A stretch of 64,000 nt of DNA from Microbacterium sorbitolivorans (GTDB taxonomy: Bacteria > Actinomycetota > Actinomycetes > Actinomycetales > Microbacteriaceae), in NCBI RefSeq assembly GCF_003327285.1, contig NZ_KZ848475.1, positions 1 to 64,000 of the forward strand. Direction: 5' to 3'. The notes under the pieces are model-generated. The model had not been told where the DNA came from, did no database searches, and worked only from the letters and a program-made list of their open reading frames with translations. A program made the translations under genes and the position numbers. This document shows, one piece after another, positions 30,877 through 40,360 of this stretch. Within the stretch, counting starts at the first letter, position 1. Each line of letters opens with the position of its first letter.

Positions 30877-32865
30877 ATGAGCACCAACGACCGCCTCCCC
30901 TACGGATCCTGGCCCTCACCGATCGCCCCCGCCGACATGCCGACGGGCTCGCTGCGCCTCGGTCACGCGCAGTACGTCGGCGACGAGGTGTGGTGGGCCG
31001 AATCGGTTCCCGCGGAGCGCGGTCGCACCGCGATCATGCGCGGTTCCGGAGAGACCCCGGTCCTCCCTGCCCCGTGGAGCTCGCGGTCGCGGGTGCACGA
31101 GTACGGCGGCGGCGCGTGGGTGATGCTCGAGGGCGAGAGCTTCGCCTTCGTCGAGCAGCGCGATCAGCGCGTGTACCGCGCAGTGCCCGGCTCCGAGCCC
31201 ACCCCGCTCACCCCCGCCGATGCGCGGTTCGCGCACGGAGACCTCGTCTGGGCCGAGGGCGCCCTGTGGGGCGTGCGCGAGACGCACATCGAGGCGCACG
31301 GCACGCCGCTGCGCGAGATCGTCCGGATCCCTATCGACGGATCCGCGTCGGACGACGCCGCGGCCGTCACCGTCGTCGTCGCGGGCAGCGACTTCCTCGC
31401 CTACCCCGCCCCGCGCGCCGGGCGCATCGCCTGGATCGCGTGGGATCACCCCGACATGCCCTGGGACGCGGCCGAGCTGCGCGTCGGCACGCTCGGTGAC
31501 GACGGATCCGTAGCCGAGTGGGTGCGGGTCGCCGGCGGCCGCGCCGCCTCGCGCGGGCAGAACGTCTCGGTGCTGCAGCCCGAGTGGCTGAGCGACGACG
31601 AGCTGCTGTTCACGCAGGATCCGCCGTCGGCCGCCGCGCGCGCCGATCGCTCGTGGACCTCGCGCTGGAACCTCTTCCGGATCCGCTTCGACGACGGGCT
31701 CGCGCACGCGGCCCCCGAGCCCATCCACGCGGTCGACGGCGACACCGGCGGCCCGCTCTGGAGCCTCGGCTCGCGCTGGTACGCCCCGCTCGATGACGGC
31801 AACATCGTCGCCGTCATCACCGATGGCCGCTCGCGCCTCATGCTCATCGATCCCGTCTCCGGCGCCGTCGCCGAGCTCGAGACGCCGCTGACGGGCGACG
31901 TGCAAATCCACGACGTGCGCGGCCGCCGCGCGCTGCTCACGGGCGCCGGATCCGCGGTGCCGGGCGGGCTGTGGGAGCTCGATGTGTCGGCGCGGTCGCT
32001 CCGCGCGCTGCGCGGCGGCGAGGTCGACCTGTCGGCCGGCGTGCACTCGGTCGCCGAGCCGAAGACCTCCGAGGGACCGCTCGGCCCCGTGCACTCGTTC
32101 TACTACCCGCCGAAGAACGGCGATCTGCAGGGCCTTGCGGACGAGCTGCCCCCAGTGCTCGTGCTCGTGCACGGCGGGCCGACGGGCCACGTCACCGGCG
32201 ACCTCTCGCAGAACGCCGCGTTCTTCACGAGCCGCGGCATCGGCGTGCTCGACGTCAACTACGGTGGCTCGTCCGGCTACGGCCGCCCCTACCGCGAGCG
32301 CCTCGCGGGCGGCTGGGGCATCGTCGACGTGCAGGACGTCGCGACCGCTGTGCGCGGCCTCGTCGCCGAGGGCCTCGCCGACCCCGAGCGCATCGCCATC
32401 AAGGGCGGATCCGCGGGCGGGTGGACGGTGCTGTGCGCCCTCGCCGACACCGACGTGTTCGCGGCGGGCATCAGCCGGTACGGCGTCGCCGACCTGCGCC
32501 TGCTGCTCGCCGAGACGCACGACTTCGAGGCGCGCTACCTCGACTCGCTCGTCGGCCCCTACCCCGAGGCCGAGCAGGAGTACATCGACCGCTCGCCGCT
32601 CTCCCATCCCGAGAAGCTGCAGACGCCGCTGCTCATCCTGCAGGGCGCCGACGACCCCGTCGTGCCGCCGTCGCAGTCGGAGTCGCTCCGCGACGCCGTC
32701 GCCGCCAACGGAGTGCCCCACGCGTACCTGCTCTTCGAGGGCGAGAGCCACGGCTTCCGCCAGGCCGAGACGATTGTGCGATCGTTCGAGAGCGAGCTGT
32801 CGTTCCTCGGGCAGGTGCTCGGCTTCGAGACGCCGGGCATCGACGGGCTCGACCTCTCGCGATGA
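30877..32865 (+). CDS. S9 family (prolyl-oligopeptidase-type) serine peptidase
   Basis: A 662-residue protein with an N-terminal beta-propeller (about 30-385) and a C-terminal alpha/beta-hydrolase domain. The oxyanion region is VLVHGGPTGH, the nucleophile Ser512 is in KGGSAGGW, and the acid and histidine are in LQGADDPVV and GESHGF. There is no signal peptide, so it is a cytosolic peptidase for short peptides. The ATG follows TAGCGTGGGGGT. The stop overlaps the phosphopantetheinyl transferase start by four bases, linking it to the synthetase locus; a role in degrading the peptide product is possible but unproven. Confidence 0.92.
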   Translation: MSTNDRLPYGSWPSPIAPADMPTGSLRLGHAQYVGDEVWWAESVPAERGRTAIMRGSGETPVLPAPWSSRSRVHEYGGGAWVMLEGESFAFVEQRDQRVYRAVPGSEPTPLTPADARFAHGDLVWAEGALWGVRETHIEAHGTPLREIVRIPIDGSASDDAAAVTVVVAGSDFLAYPAPRAGRIAWIAWDHPDMPWDAAELRVGTLGDDGSVAEWVRVAGGRAASRGQNVSVLQPEWLSDDELLFTQDPPSAAARADRSWTSRWNLFRIRFDDGLAHAAPEPIHAVDGDTGGPLWSLGSRWYAPLDDGNIVAVITDGRSRLMLIDPVSGAVAELETPLTGDVQIHDVRGRRALLTGAGSAVPGGLWELDVSARSLRALRGGEVDLSAGVHSVAEPKTSEGPLGPVHSFYYPPKNGDLQGLADELPPVLVLVHGGPTGHVTGDLSQNAAFFTSRGIGVLDVNYGGSSGYGRPYRERLAGGWGIVDVQDVATAVRGLVAEGLADPERIAIKGGSAGGWTVLCALADTDVFAAGISRYGVADLRLLLAETHDFEARYLDSLVGPYPEAEQEYIDRSPLSHPEKLQTPLLILQGADDPVVPPSQSESLRDAVAANGVPHAYLLFEGESHGFRQAETIVRSFESELSFLGQVLGFETPGIDGLDLSR

Positions 32866-33458
32866 TCCGCATCGGCGACGCGCTCGTCGCGTACGCCCTG
32901 GCCGGCGCGTCCCCCGCCGACGCCCCGTGGCTCTCGGCGCGCGAGCTCGAGCGCGCCGCGCGCCTCGAGGGCGTCCGCCGCACGCGCTTCGTCGAAGGGC
33001 GCCGTATCCTCCGCGAGCTCGTCTCCGCGATCGCCCCGGGCGCGGATCCGGCGATCGAGGCGCGTTGCGAGCGGTGCGGATCCACGGATCACGGGGCACC
33101 GCGCGCGACCGCGGCACCCGTCGTCGTGAGCCTCAGCTACAGCGGCGGTCTCGTCGCGGCCGCGGCGGCCCCCTCGGCGGTCGTCGCCGCGCTCGGGATC
33201 GATGTCGAGGCCGGACCGCCCGACGAGGTCCTGGGCGACCTCGTCGCCCTCTTCGCGCCCTCGGCCCCGCCGACCCGGCGCCGCTGGACGGCGATCGAGG
33301 CCGCCGTGAAGGCCGACGGTCGGGGGCTCAACGTCTCGCCCGAGCGCGTCGCGATCGCAGCCGACCGGGCGGTCGTGCCCGGCCGCGCGGATCCCCTCGA
33401 GGTGCGCGACGCGGGCGCGCCCGCGGGCTACACCGCGACGCTCGCGTTCGCGCGTTAG
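32862..33458 (+). CDS. 4'-phosphopantetheinyl transferase superfamily protein
   Basis: A 198-residue Sfp/EntD-like enzyme that attaches phosphopantetheine to carrier proteins. The magnesium motif is ALGIDVEAG (Asp114, Glu116), and the second motif is WTAIEAAVKADGRGL (Glu146, Lys150). The RCERCGSTDHGAP stretch matches the conserved CxxCGxxxHG region of Sfp enzymes. It starts inside the stop of the peptidase gene (ATGA). Its stop overlaps tail-to-tail by four bases with the M1 peptidase (TTAG at 33455-33458). The obvious partner is the carrier domain of the synthetase encoded 1.4 kb away. Confidence 0.9.
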   Translation: MIRIGDALVAYALAGASPADAPWLSARELERAARLEGVRRTRFVEGRRILRELVSAIAPGADPAIEARCERCGSTDHGAPRATAAPVVVSLSYSGGLVAAAAAPSAVVAALGIDVEAGPPDEVLGDLVALFAPSAPPTRRRWTAIEAAVKADGRGLNVSPERVAIAADRAVVPGRADPLEVRDAGAPAGYTATLAFAR

Positions 33459-34813
33459 ACCTCGACGCCCAGGTCGGTCGCCGGCTTGTTCGGCAGCTTC
33501 GTCTTCGGCAGCGACGGGAGCTTCTTCTGCGAGAGCCACGCCTCGAAGAAGTCGCTCAGGTCGCGGCCCGAGATCTCCTCCGCCAGGCGCACGAAGTCGT
33601 GCGTCGTCGCGGTCCGGTGGGCGAAGCGCTGCGTCCACTGCCGCATCATCTCGAAGAACGTCTCGTCGCCGAACGTGAGGCGCAGCGAGTGCAGCATGAG
33701 CGCGCCGCGCTTGTAGACGCGGTCGTCGAACATCTCGTCGGCGCCCGGATCCACGAGCACGAGATCCTGGTCGCGTGCCGCCAGCCGCTTGTAGTGTGCG
33801 AGGGCGAGGGCGTGCGCGGTCTCGCCGCCCGAGGCCTCGGCCCACACCCACTCGGCATAGCAGGCTGGCCCCTCGTTCAGCCAGATGTCGCGCCAGACCG
33901 TGAGGCCGACCGAGTTGCCGAACCACTGGTGGGCGAGCTCGTGGGCGACGAGGCGGTCGAAGGTGCCCTTGCCGTCGATGAGGTTCTCGCCGAAGACGGC
34001 GCCGCCCTGCATCTCGAGCGGAATCTCGAGCTCGTCGGCCGTCACGACGACCGTGTAGTCGTCGAACGGGTACGGCCCGAACGTCTCCTGGAACACCGCG
34101 ACCATCTCGCCCAGGCGGCCGAAGTCCTTCCGCACGCGCTGGGCGAGCATCGGCGGATAGTGCAGCTCGCCCGGCACGCCGTCGAGCTCGACACTCTCGC
34201 TCGTGTAGCGCCCGATCTGCAACGGCACAAGGTAGGCCGCCGTCGGCTGGTCGAGAGCGAAGGCCCACGCGCGGGTGCCGCCGCGGGGGCGGTTCTCGCG
34301 CCGGCTACCCGCGACGACGTCGTAGAGCGTCTCGGTCTGGATCCGGATCGCGTACGTCGCCTTGTCGCGCGGGTGGTCATTGCAGGGGAACCACGTCGAG
34401 GCGCCGTTGGGCTGCGAGGCGACGGTCGCGCCGTCCTCCAGCTCCTCCCATCCGAGCGGCCCCCACGGCGAGCGGCGCGGCTTCGGCGAGCCCGCGTAGT
34501 CGATCGTGACGACGAACTCGTCGCCCGCCGCGAGCTCCGACGACAGCGTGATTATGAGGCGGTCGCGGCGCTGCGCGAACCGGGCGCGGCGGTCGCCCGC
34601 GACCTTGACGCGGCTGACCTTGAGGTTCGAGAGGTCGAAGGCGATCTCCGACGTGGCCTCGAGGGCCGTTCCCGTGATCTCGGCACGCGCCGAGAACCGG
34701 TTGTTCGACACCTTGTAGGCAATGTCGAGGTCAACGTGCGTCGTCGAGAAACGGTCGTCGCCGACGCCAGGGGTGTAGTCGTCTGCGCTCGTATGCCGTG
34801 CGCGGGACCTCAC
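33455..34813 (-). CDS. M1 family zinc metallopeptidase, poly-lysine hydrolase-like
   Basis: A 452-residue gluzincin. The zinc site is HELAHQWFGN (His291, Glu292, His295) with Glu314 in LNEGPA. The substrate loop reads LEMQGGAVFGEN in place of the usual GAMEN. The domain after the thermolysin-like region is short, as in the small M1 enzymes encoded with poly-lysine synthetases. The start is GTG at 34813, overlapping the synthetase stop (GTGA). By family knowledge, Streptomyces pls genes are followed by a similar M1 gene (pld) whose product cuts epsilon-poly-lysine; the same role is inferred here. No signal peptide is seen. Confidence 0.88.
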   Translation of the reverse strand: MRSRARHTSADDYTPGVGDDRFSTTHVDLDIAYKVSNNRFSARAEITGTALEATSEIAFDLSNLKVSRVKVAGDRRARFAQRRDRLIITLSSELAAGDEFVVTIDYAGSPKPRRSPWGPLGWEELEDGATVASQPNGASTWFPCNDHPRDKATYAIRIQTETLYDVVAGSRRENRPRGGTRAWAFALDQPTAAYLVPLQIGRYTSESVELDGVPGELHYPPMLAQRVRKDFGRLGEMVAVFQETFGPYPFDDYTVVVTADELEIPLEMQGGAVFGENLIDGKGTFDRLVAHELAHQWFGNSVGLTVWRDIWLNEGPACYAEWVWAEASGGETAHALALAHYKRLAARDQDLVLVDPGADEMFDDRVYKRGALMLHSLRLTFGDETFFEMMRQWTQRFAHRTATTHDFVRLAEEISGRDLSDFFEAWLSQKKLPSLPKTKLPNKPATDLGVEV

Positions 34814-37800
34814 TCGGCGTCCTCCTGGTATGCGCGGACCTTGACGGCGCGCCACGGCCCGATCGGGTTACCGCTCCAGCGGCTGCCGACGGGAACCGTC
34901 TCGCCGCGCATGACGAGCGAGGCGGGCCCGACAGTCGCGTCGGCTCCGATGGTTGCGGCCGGCAGGATCACGCTGTGCGGCCCCAGCGTTGCCCCCTTTT
35001 CGAGGACGGCGGTGTCGATGCTCATCACTCGATCATGGAACAAATGCGTCTGAACCACACATCCGCGGTTCACCGTCGCACCGTCGCCGAGGGTCACGAG
35101 GTCGGGTTCCGGCAGCCAGTAACTGTCGGTCCAGACGCCTCGACCGATCTTCGCGCCGAGCGAGCGCAGCCACATCGCGAGGGCCGGCGTTCCCGCCGCG
35201 GCGTTGGCAAACCAGGGCGCCGCGAGCATCTCGGTGAAGACGTCCGATACCTCGGTGCGCCACACGAAGCTCGACCACAGCGGGTGCTCGCCCGGGCGAA
35301 TCACGCCGACGAAAACCCACTTCGCGATCGTCGCGATGGCCGCAGCGATCGCGCCGGCGACGATCATGACGACGCCGGAGAGCAGGCACGCGATCAGCAC
35401 GCCCCAGTTGTCGATCATCGCGGTCAGGGTGCCCATGACGACGAGGCCGAGGGCGCAGGTCACGAAGACCGGAACGATGCGGCACAGCTCCCAAAGCGTG
35501 CGCGCCACGCGCAGGCCCTTGCGGGGGCGGTAGGTGCGCTCCATGTCCGACTCGTTGACGACGCGGCGCAGGCGCACGGCCGGCGAGCCGAGCCAACTGG
35601 ATCCGGACTTTGCCTTGTCGGGCGCGACCGAGAGCACCGCGACGAGTGAGTTCTTCGGAACCGTGTGGCCCGCGGCCGCGAGGCCCGAGTTGCCGAGGAA
35701 CGCGCGCTTGCCGATGCGGGCCTTCGCGAGGTGCATCCAGCCGCCGTGCAGCTCGTAAGTGGCCACCATCGTGTCGTCGGCGAGGAAGGCGCCGTCGTCG
35801 ATGCGCGTGAGCGCGGGGATCAGCAGAACGGTCGAGGCCTCGACGTCGTGGCCGACGCGCGCGCCGAGCATGCGCAGCCAGGTGGCTGTGAAGAGGCTTG
35901 AGTAGATCGGGAAGAGCAGGGTGCGCGACGAGTCGAGCAGTCGCTCGGTCGTCCACGCCTGCCAGGCGACGCGGCTGCGCACGGGGTACGTGCCGGGCTT
36001 CAGGCCGATCGCGAGGAGCCGCACGAGGAGGATGACGCAGAGCGCGAAGACGAGGCCGGCGACGAGCACGGCCGGGACGAGCCAGATGAGCGCGCCCGGG
36101 ATCGCCTCGCCGAGGTCGCGCGCCCCGCGGATCCCCGCGGCGATCACGAGACCGCCCGCCGAGAAGGCGACGAACGGGAGCAGGCCGAGCACGACCGACG
36201 ATAGGCCGTACGCCCAGAGCCAGCGCGTCGGCGCGGGCGGGCGGGCGACGTCATCGCGCGCGGCGCCGACGCGAACGGCGGGGGATCCGGCCCAGCGCTG
36301 GTTCGCCTTCACGCGACCGAAGATCGCGGATCCGGGGGCTACCTCCGCGCCGCGGCCGATCTTCGCGCCGGGGGCCAGGGTGCTGCGCGCGCCGACGGTC
36401 GAGCCAGCGCCGATCTGGATGCCGCCGACGCGCACGGTGTCGCCGTCGATCCAGATGCCGGACAGGTCGACCTCGGGCTCGATCGACGCGCCATCGCCGA
36501 CCTCGAGGAAGCCGGTCACGGGCGGGAGGGTGTGCAGGTCGACGTCGCGGCCGATCGTCGCCCCGAGGGCGCGGGCGTAGTACGAGACCCAGGGTGCGCC
36601 GACGAGGCCGACCGGATCCACCTGGTGCGAGATCTGCTCGGCGAGCCAGATGCGCAAGTGCACACCGCCGCCGCGCGGGTAGTCGCCAGGGCGCACCCCC
36701 GCGAGCAGGATCCGGGCCGCGAGCGCCGAAATGCCCATGCGGCCGAACGGGGTCGCGAAGAGCACGAGGCCCGCGATGATCACGCCGACGGGCGCCGAGG
36801 GCAGCGCCTCGAAGCCCGGAACGAGGCCGAGGATCCAGCTCGCCGTCAGCAGCCAGGTCATCCAGCGGGCGCCCGTCAGGATGAACAGCGGCACGCCGAG
36901 GATCGTCTGCACCCACTGCATGCGGCGCGGCGTCGGGGTCGACGAGTGGTAGTTCGCCTCGCCCGTCGCGTCTTCCTCGTCGCCGATCGCCTCGGCCATC
37001 TTGCCGAGGCGGGGCAGGTCGTAGATGTCGGCCATCGTGAACTCGGCCGCGCGGGTTCGGATCCGCGACACGAGCTGCGCCGCGGCGAGGGATCCGCCGC
37101 CGAGCTCGAAGAAGTCGGCCTTGTCGTCGTTGGGGCGGATGCCGAGCACCGCGGCCCACTGCTCAGCCAGCCAGGCGGCCGTGCCGGACAGCGACGAGGT
37201 CTCGTCATCGGATCCGACGAGCGGCCACGGGAGGGCCGCCTTGTCGACCTTGCCGGAGGTTCGCACCGGGAGGCTCTCCATCACCGCGAGCACCGGGATG
37301 AGGGGCGCGGGCAGCGACTCGGAGAGCTCGGCGCGCGCGGCGCCGCGGTCGAAGTTCTCGTCCGCCGGCACGACGTAGCCGACAAGCATCGCCATGCCGC
37401 CCTCGGAGTGACGCACCGCGACGGTCGCCGCCGTCACGGACGAGAGGTTCTGCAGGGCCGCCTCGACCTCGCCGAGCTCGATGCGGCGGCCGCCGATCTT
37501 CACCTGGTCGTCGGCACGGCCCTGGAAGACGAGGCCCGCCTCCTCGAGCCGCACGAGGTCGCCCGAGCGGTACGCGCGGTCCCAGCCGAGCGACGGCATG
37601 GGGGCGTACTTCTCGGCATCCTTCGCCGGATCCAGGTATCGGGCAAGGCCGACGCCACCGATGATCAGCTCGCCGGACTCGCCCTCGGCGACCCGGTTGC
37701 CGTCGGTATCGACGACCGCGAGCTCCCAGCCGTCGAGGGGCAGGCCGATGCGGATCGGCGTCGTGCCGTCCATCTTCGCGGCACACGCGACGACCGTCGC

Positions 37801-38703
37801 CTCGGTCGGGCCGTAGGTGTTCCAGACCTCGCGCTCGGAGCTGATGAGGCGGTTCGACAGCTCGGGCGGCAACGCCTCGCCGCCGAAGATCAGCAGGCGA
37901 AGGTTCTCGATGGCGTCCTCGGGCCAGAGGGCCGCGAGGGTCGGAACCGTCGACACGACCGTGATGCCGTGGCCCACGAGCCACGGGCCGAGGTCCTCGC
38001 CCGAGCGCACGAGCGCGCGCGGCGCCGGCACGAGGCAGGCCGAGTGCGCCCACGCGAGCCACATCTCCTCGCACGACGCGTCGAACGCGACCGAGAGGCC
38101 GGCGAGCACGCGGTCGCCGGGGCCGAGCGGGGCGTCCTGCAGGAACAGGCGCGCCTCCGCGTCGACGAACGCGGCCGCAGAGCGGTGCGAGACGGCGACG
38201 CCCTTCGGCACACCCGTGGATCCGGAGGTGAAGATGATCCACGCGTCGTCGGTCGGGGTCGGCTCGTCGGGGACGTCCGACGGCGCGTCGTCCGAGAACA
38301 GGTCGCCGGCGACGGCGTCGCCCTGCGGCACGAAGATTCCGCCGTCGCGGACGATGCCGCGCACGTGCGCCTCGCCGAAGACGAGGTCGGCGCGCTCCTG
38401 CGGGTCATCGGCGTCGACCGGCACGTACGCCGCGCCCGCGGCCATGATGCCGAGGATCACGATGTACAGCTCGCGGTCGCCGGACGGCATGCGCACGCCC
38501 ACCTTGTCACCGCGGCGGACGCCGAGCGCCGTCAGGCGCCCGGCCGTCTGCTCGACGAGCGAGAGGAGCTCTTCGTAGCTCAGCGCGCCCCGCTCATCCT
38601 CCAGCGCCGAGGCCGATGGGTGGGCCGTGGCCGACTCCCGAATGACGTCGAAGAGGGTGCGGGGTTCGGGCGTCGCGTGCGAACGATCGAACGTGTCTTG
38701 CAT
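34810..38703 (-). CDS. Pls/PosA-family single-module peptide synthetase (poly-amino-acid synthetase)
   Basis: A 1297-residue membrane NRPS. Adenylation domain (1 to about 490): A3 IIFTSGSTGVPKG, A4 FDAS, A5 NTYGPTE, A7 YRSGDL, A10 RTSGKVDK. Carrier domain about 505-575, with phosphopantetheine Ser538 in LGGGSLAAAQL. Then three units of paired membrane helices (about 600-665, 830-900, 1070-1135), each followed by a left-handed hexapeptide/condensation-like domain (about 680-815, 905-1045, 1138-1285). This is the layout of epsilon-poly-L-lysine synthetase, of nearly equal length. Aligning to GrsA by eye gives pocket residues D208 A209 E212 S251 I272 G274 T296 V304 V305 K485, close to the lysine code I recall (DAESIGSVCK). 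The start is ATG 38703; an ATG at 38757 is the alternative. Confidence 0.9.
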   Translation of the reverse strand: MQDTFDRSHATPEPRTLFDVIRESATAHPSASALEDERGALSYEELLSLVEQTAGRLTALGVRRGDKVGVRMPSGDRELYIVILGIMAAGAAYVPVDADDPQERADLVFGEAHVRGIVRDGGIFVPQGDAVAGDLFSDDAPSDVPDEPTPTDDAWIIFTSGSTGVPKGVAVSHRSAAAFVDAEARLFLQDAPLGPGDRVLAGLSVAFDASCEEMWLAWAHSACLVPAPRALVRSGEDLGPWLVGHGITVVSTVPTLAALWPEDAIENLRLLIFGGEALPPELSNRLISSEREVWNTYGPTEATVVACAAKMDGTTPIRIGLPLDGWELAVVDTDGNRVAEGESGELIIGGVGLARYLDPAKDAEKYAPMPSLGWDRAYRSGDLVRLEEAGLVFQGRADDQVKIGGRRIELGEVEAALQNLSSVTAATVAVRHSEGGMAMLVGYVVPADENFDRGAARAELSESLPAPLIPVLAVMESLPVRTSGKVDKAALPWPLVGSDDETSSLSGTAAWLAEQWAAVLGIRPNDDKADFFELGGGSLAAAQLVSRIRTRAAEFTMADIYDLPRLGKMAEAIGDEEDATGEANYHSSTPTPRRMQWVQTILGVPLFILTGARWMTWLLTASWILGLVPGFEALPSAPVGVIIAGLVLFATPFGRMGISALAARILLAGVRPGDYPRGGGVHLRIWLAEQISHQVDPVGLVGAPWVSYYARALGATIGRDVDLHTLPPVTGFLEVGDGASIEPEVDLSGIWIDGDTVRVGGIQIGAGSTVGARSTLAPGAKIGRGAEVAPGSAIFGRVKANQRWAGSPAVRVGAARDDVARPPAPTRWLWAYGLSSVVLGLLPFVAFSAGGLVIAAGIRGARDLGEAIPGALIWLVPAVLVAGLVFALCVILLVRLLAIGLKPGTYPVRSRVAWQAWTTERLLDSSRTLLFPIYSSLFTATWLRMLGARVGHDVEASTVLLIPALTRIDDGAFLADDTMVATYELHGGWMHLAKARIGKRAFLGNSGLAAAGHTVPKNSLVAVLSVAPDKAKSGSSWLGSPAVRLRRVVNESDMERTYRPRKGLRVARTLWELCRIVPVFVTCALGLVVMGTLTAMIDNWGVLIACLLSGVVMIVAGAIAAAIATIAKWVFVGVIRPGEHPLWSSFVWRTEVSDVFTEMLAAPWFANAAAGTPALAMWLRSLGAKIGRGVWTDSYWLPEPDLVTLGDGATVNRGCVVQTHLFHDRVMSIDTAVLEKGATLGPHSVILPAATIGADATVGPASLVMRGETVPVGSRWSGNPIGPWRAVKVRAYQEDAE

Positions 38704-38797
38704 CGTGGGCTCTGTCCTCAATTGCTGGTGAGGCGGCCCCTCGGCCGCTGGCCGCATACCTTAGCCGACCTCGGGTAACCGTGGGGAAACTCCCCGG

Positions 38798-40285
38798 TCA
38801 GGCGGCGAAGGCCTCGAGTTCGGCGGCAAGTCGCGCGTTGACGCGGACGCGCACGAACGTGCCCTCGGCCTCGTGGCGCTGCTCGAGGAACTGGCCCTCC
38901 TCGTGGATATGCGAGATCAGGTCGCCGCGGCTGTACGGCACGAGCGCCGAGACCTCGACGTCGGGCAGCGGAAGCGCGTCCTCGACGATGCTGCGAAGCT
39001 CGGCGATGCCCTCGCCCGTGCGGCTCGACACGAAGACGGCCTTCGGCGCCAGGCCCGCCAGGACGAGGCGGTCGTCGTCGGAGACGAGATCCATCTTGTT
39101 GAAGACGACGATCTCGGGGATCGCGCGCGCGTCAACTTCCGCGAGCACGTCGTGGACTGTCTGGATCTGGCTCGCCGGATCCGGGTGGCTGCCGTCGACC
39201 ACGTGGACGATCAGGTCGGCGCCCGCGACCTCCTCCAGCGTCGAGCGGAACGCCTCGACGAGCTGGTGCGGGAGGTTGCGCACGAAGCCGACGGTGTCGG
39301 CCAGCGTGAAGACGCGGCCGTCGGCCGTCTCGGTGCGGCGCACCGTCGAATCCAGCGTCGCGAACAGGGCGTTTTCGACGAGCACGCCCGCGTTCGTGAG
39401 GCGGTTCAGGAGGCTCGACTTACCGGCGTTCGTGTAGCCCGCGATCGCGACCGAGGGAACCTTATTGCGGTCGCGCTCGGCGCGCTTGGCCTCGCGGGCC
39501 GGCGCGAAACTGCGGATCTGGCGGCGTAGCAGCGCCATGCGGTCGCGGATCCGTCGGCGATCGAGCTCGATCTTCGTCTCACCAGGGCCTCGGGATCCCA
39601 TACCCGCGCCCGCGGCACCGACCTGGCCACCCGCCTGGCGACTCATCGAGTCACCCCAACCGCGCAGTCGCGGCAGGAGGTACTCGAGCTGGGCGAGCTC
39701 GACCTGGGCCTTGCCCTCGCGGGTCTTGGCGTGTTGAGCGAAGATGTCGAGGATCACGGCGGTGCGGTCGATGACCTTCACCTTGATGACGTCCTCGAGC
39801 GCGCGGCGCTGGCTGGGCGCGAGCTCGGTGTCGGCGATGACGGTGTCGGCACCGACCGAATCGACGATCTGCTTCAGCTCCTCGGCCTTTCCGCGGCCGA
39901 TGTAGGTCGCGGGATCCGGGTTCGGGCGGCGCTGGAGCACGCCATCGAGCACGACGGATCCGGCCGTTTCGGCGAGCGCCGCAAGCTCCTGGAGCGAGTT
40001 CTCCGCGTCTTCCAGCGTGCCGGCACGGTAGACGCCCACGAGGACGACGTTCTCCATGCGCACCTGGCGGTACTCGACCTCGGTGACGTCTTCGAGCTCG
40101 GTCGAAAGACCGACGACGCGGCGGAGCGAGTGGCGATCCTGAAGATCCCACTGCTGGCCGTCGTCGTAGATGGTGTTGCTGTCTTGCAGGGCCTGGGCCG
40201 TGCCAAACACGCGCGAGGTGCTGTGCGCTTCGTCTCGGGAAATGATCCGGTCGACGACGTCGTCGGTGCCTGTGGTTTCGGGCAA
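38798..40285 (-). CDS. hflX: Ribosome-associated GTPase HflX
   Basis: A 495-residue GTPase that splits stalled 70S ribosomes. It has the HflX N-terminal domain with DPATYIGRGKAEEL and SRQAGGQVGAAGAGMGSRGPGE shortened around residue 215, and a G domain with Walker A GYTNAGKSS, DTVGF and NKMD. The start is TTG at 40285 with AAAGG six bases upstream. It is backbone: in actinobacteria it usually lies near dapF, miaA and lexA. The C-terminal domain ends RVNARLAAELEAF. Confidence 0.95.
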   Translation of the reverse strand: MPETTGTDDVVDRIISRDEAHSTSRVFGTAQALQDSNTIYDDGQQWDLQDRHSLRRVVGLSTELEDVTEVEYRQVRMENVVLVGVYRAGTLEDAENSLQELAALAETAGSVVLDGVLQRRPNPDPATYIGRGKAEELKQIVDSVGADTVIADTELAPSQRRALEDVIKVKVIDRTAVILDIFAQHAKTREGKAQVELAQLEYLLPRLRGWGDSMSRQAGGQVGAAGAGMGSRGPGETKIELDRRRIRDRMALLRRQIRSFAPAREAKRAERDRNKVPSVAIAGYTNAGKSSLLNRLTNAGVLVENALFATLDSTVRRTETADGRVFTLADTVGFVRNLPHQLVEAFRSTLEEVAGADLIVHVVDGSHPDPASQIQTVHDVLAEVDARAIPEIVVFNKMDLVSDDDRLVLAGLAPKAVFVSSRTGEGIAELRSIVEDALPLPDVEVSALVPYSRGDLISHIHEEGQFLEQRHEAEGTFVRVRVNARLAAELEAFAA

Positions 40286-40360
40286 GTGGTGCCTTTCGTA
40301 GGTCTAGCCCTCTATTTTATCTCTTCTGCATCCCAGCCGGCTCCGCTAAACTCGCACCCC

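Noticed and set aside
31982..35053. 1023-codon plus-strand frame spanning the peptidase, PPTase and M1 genes
   Set aside because: It crosses three recognisable genes in other frames and its product has no domain; it is a shadow of codon bias.
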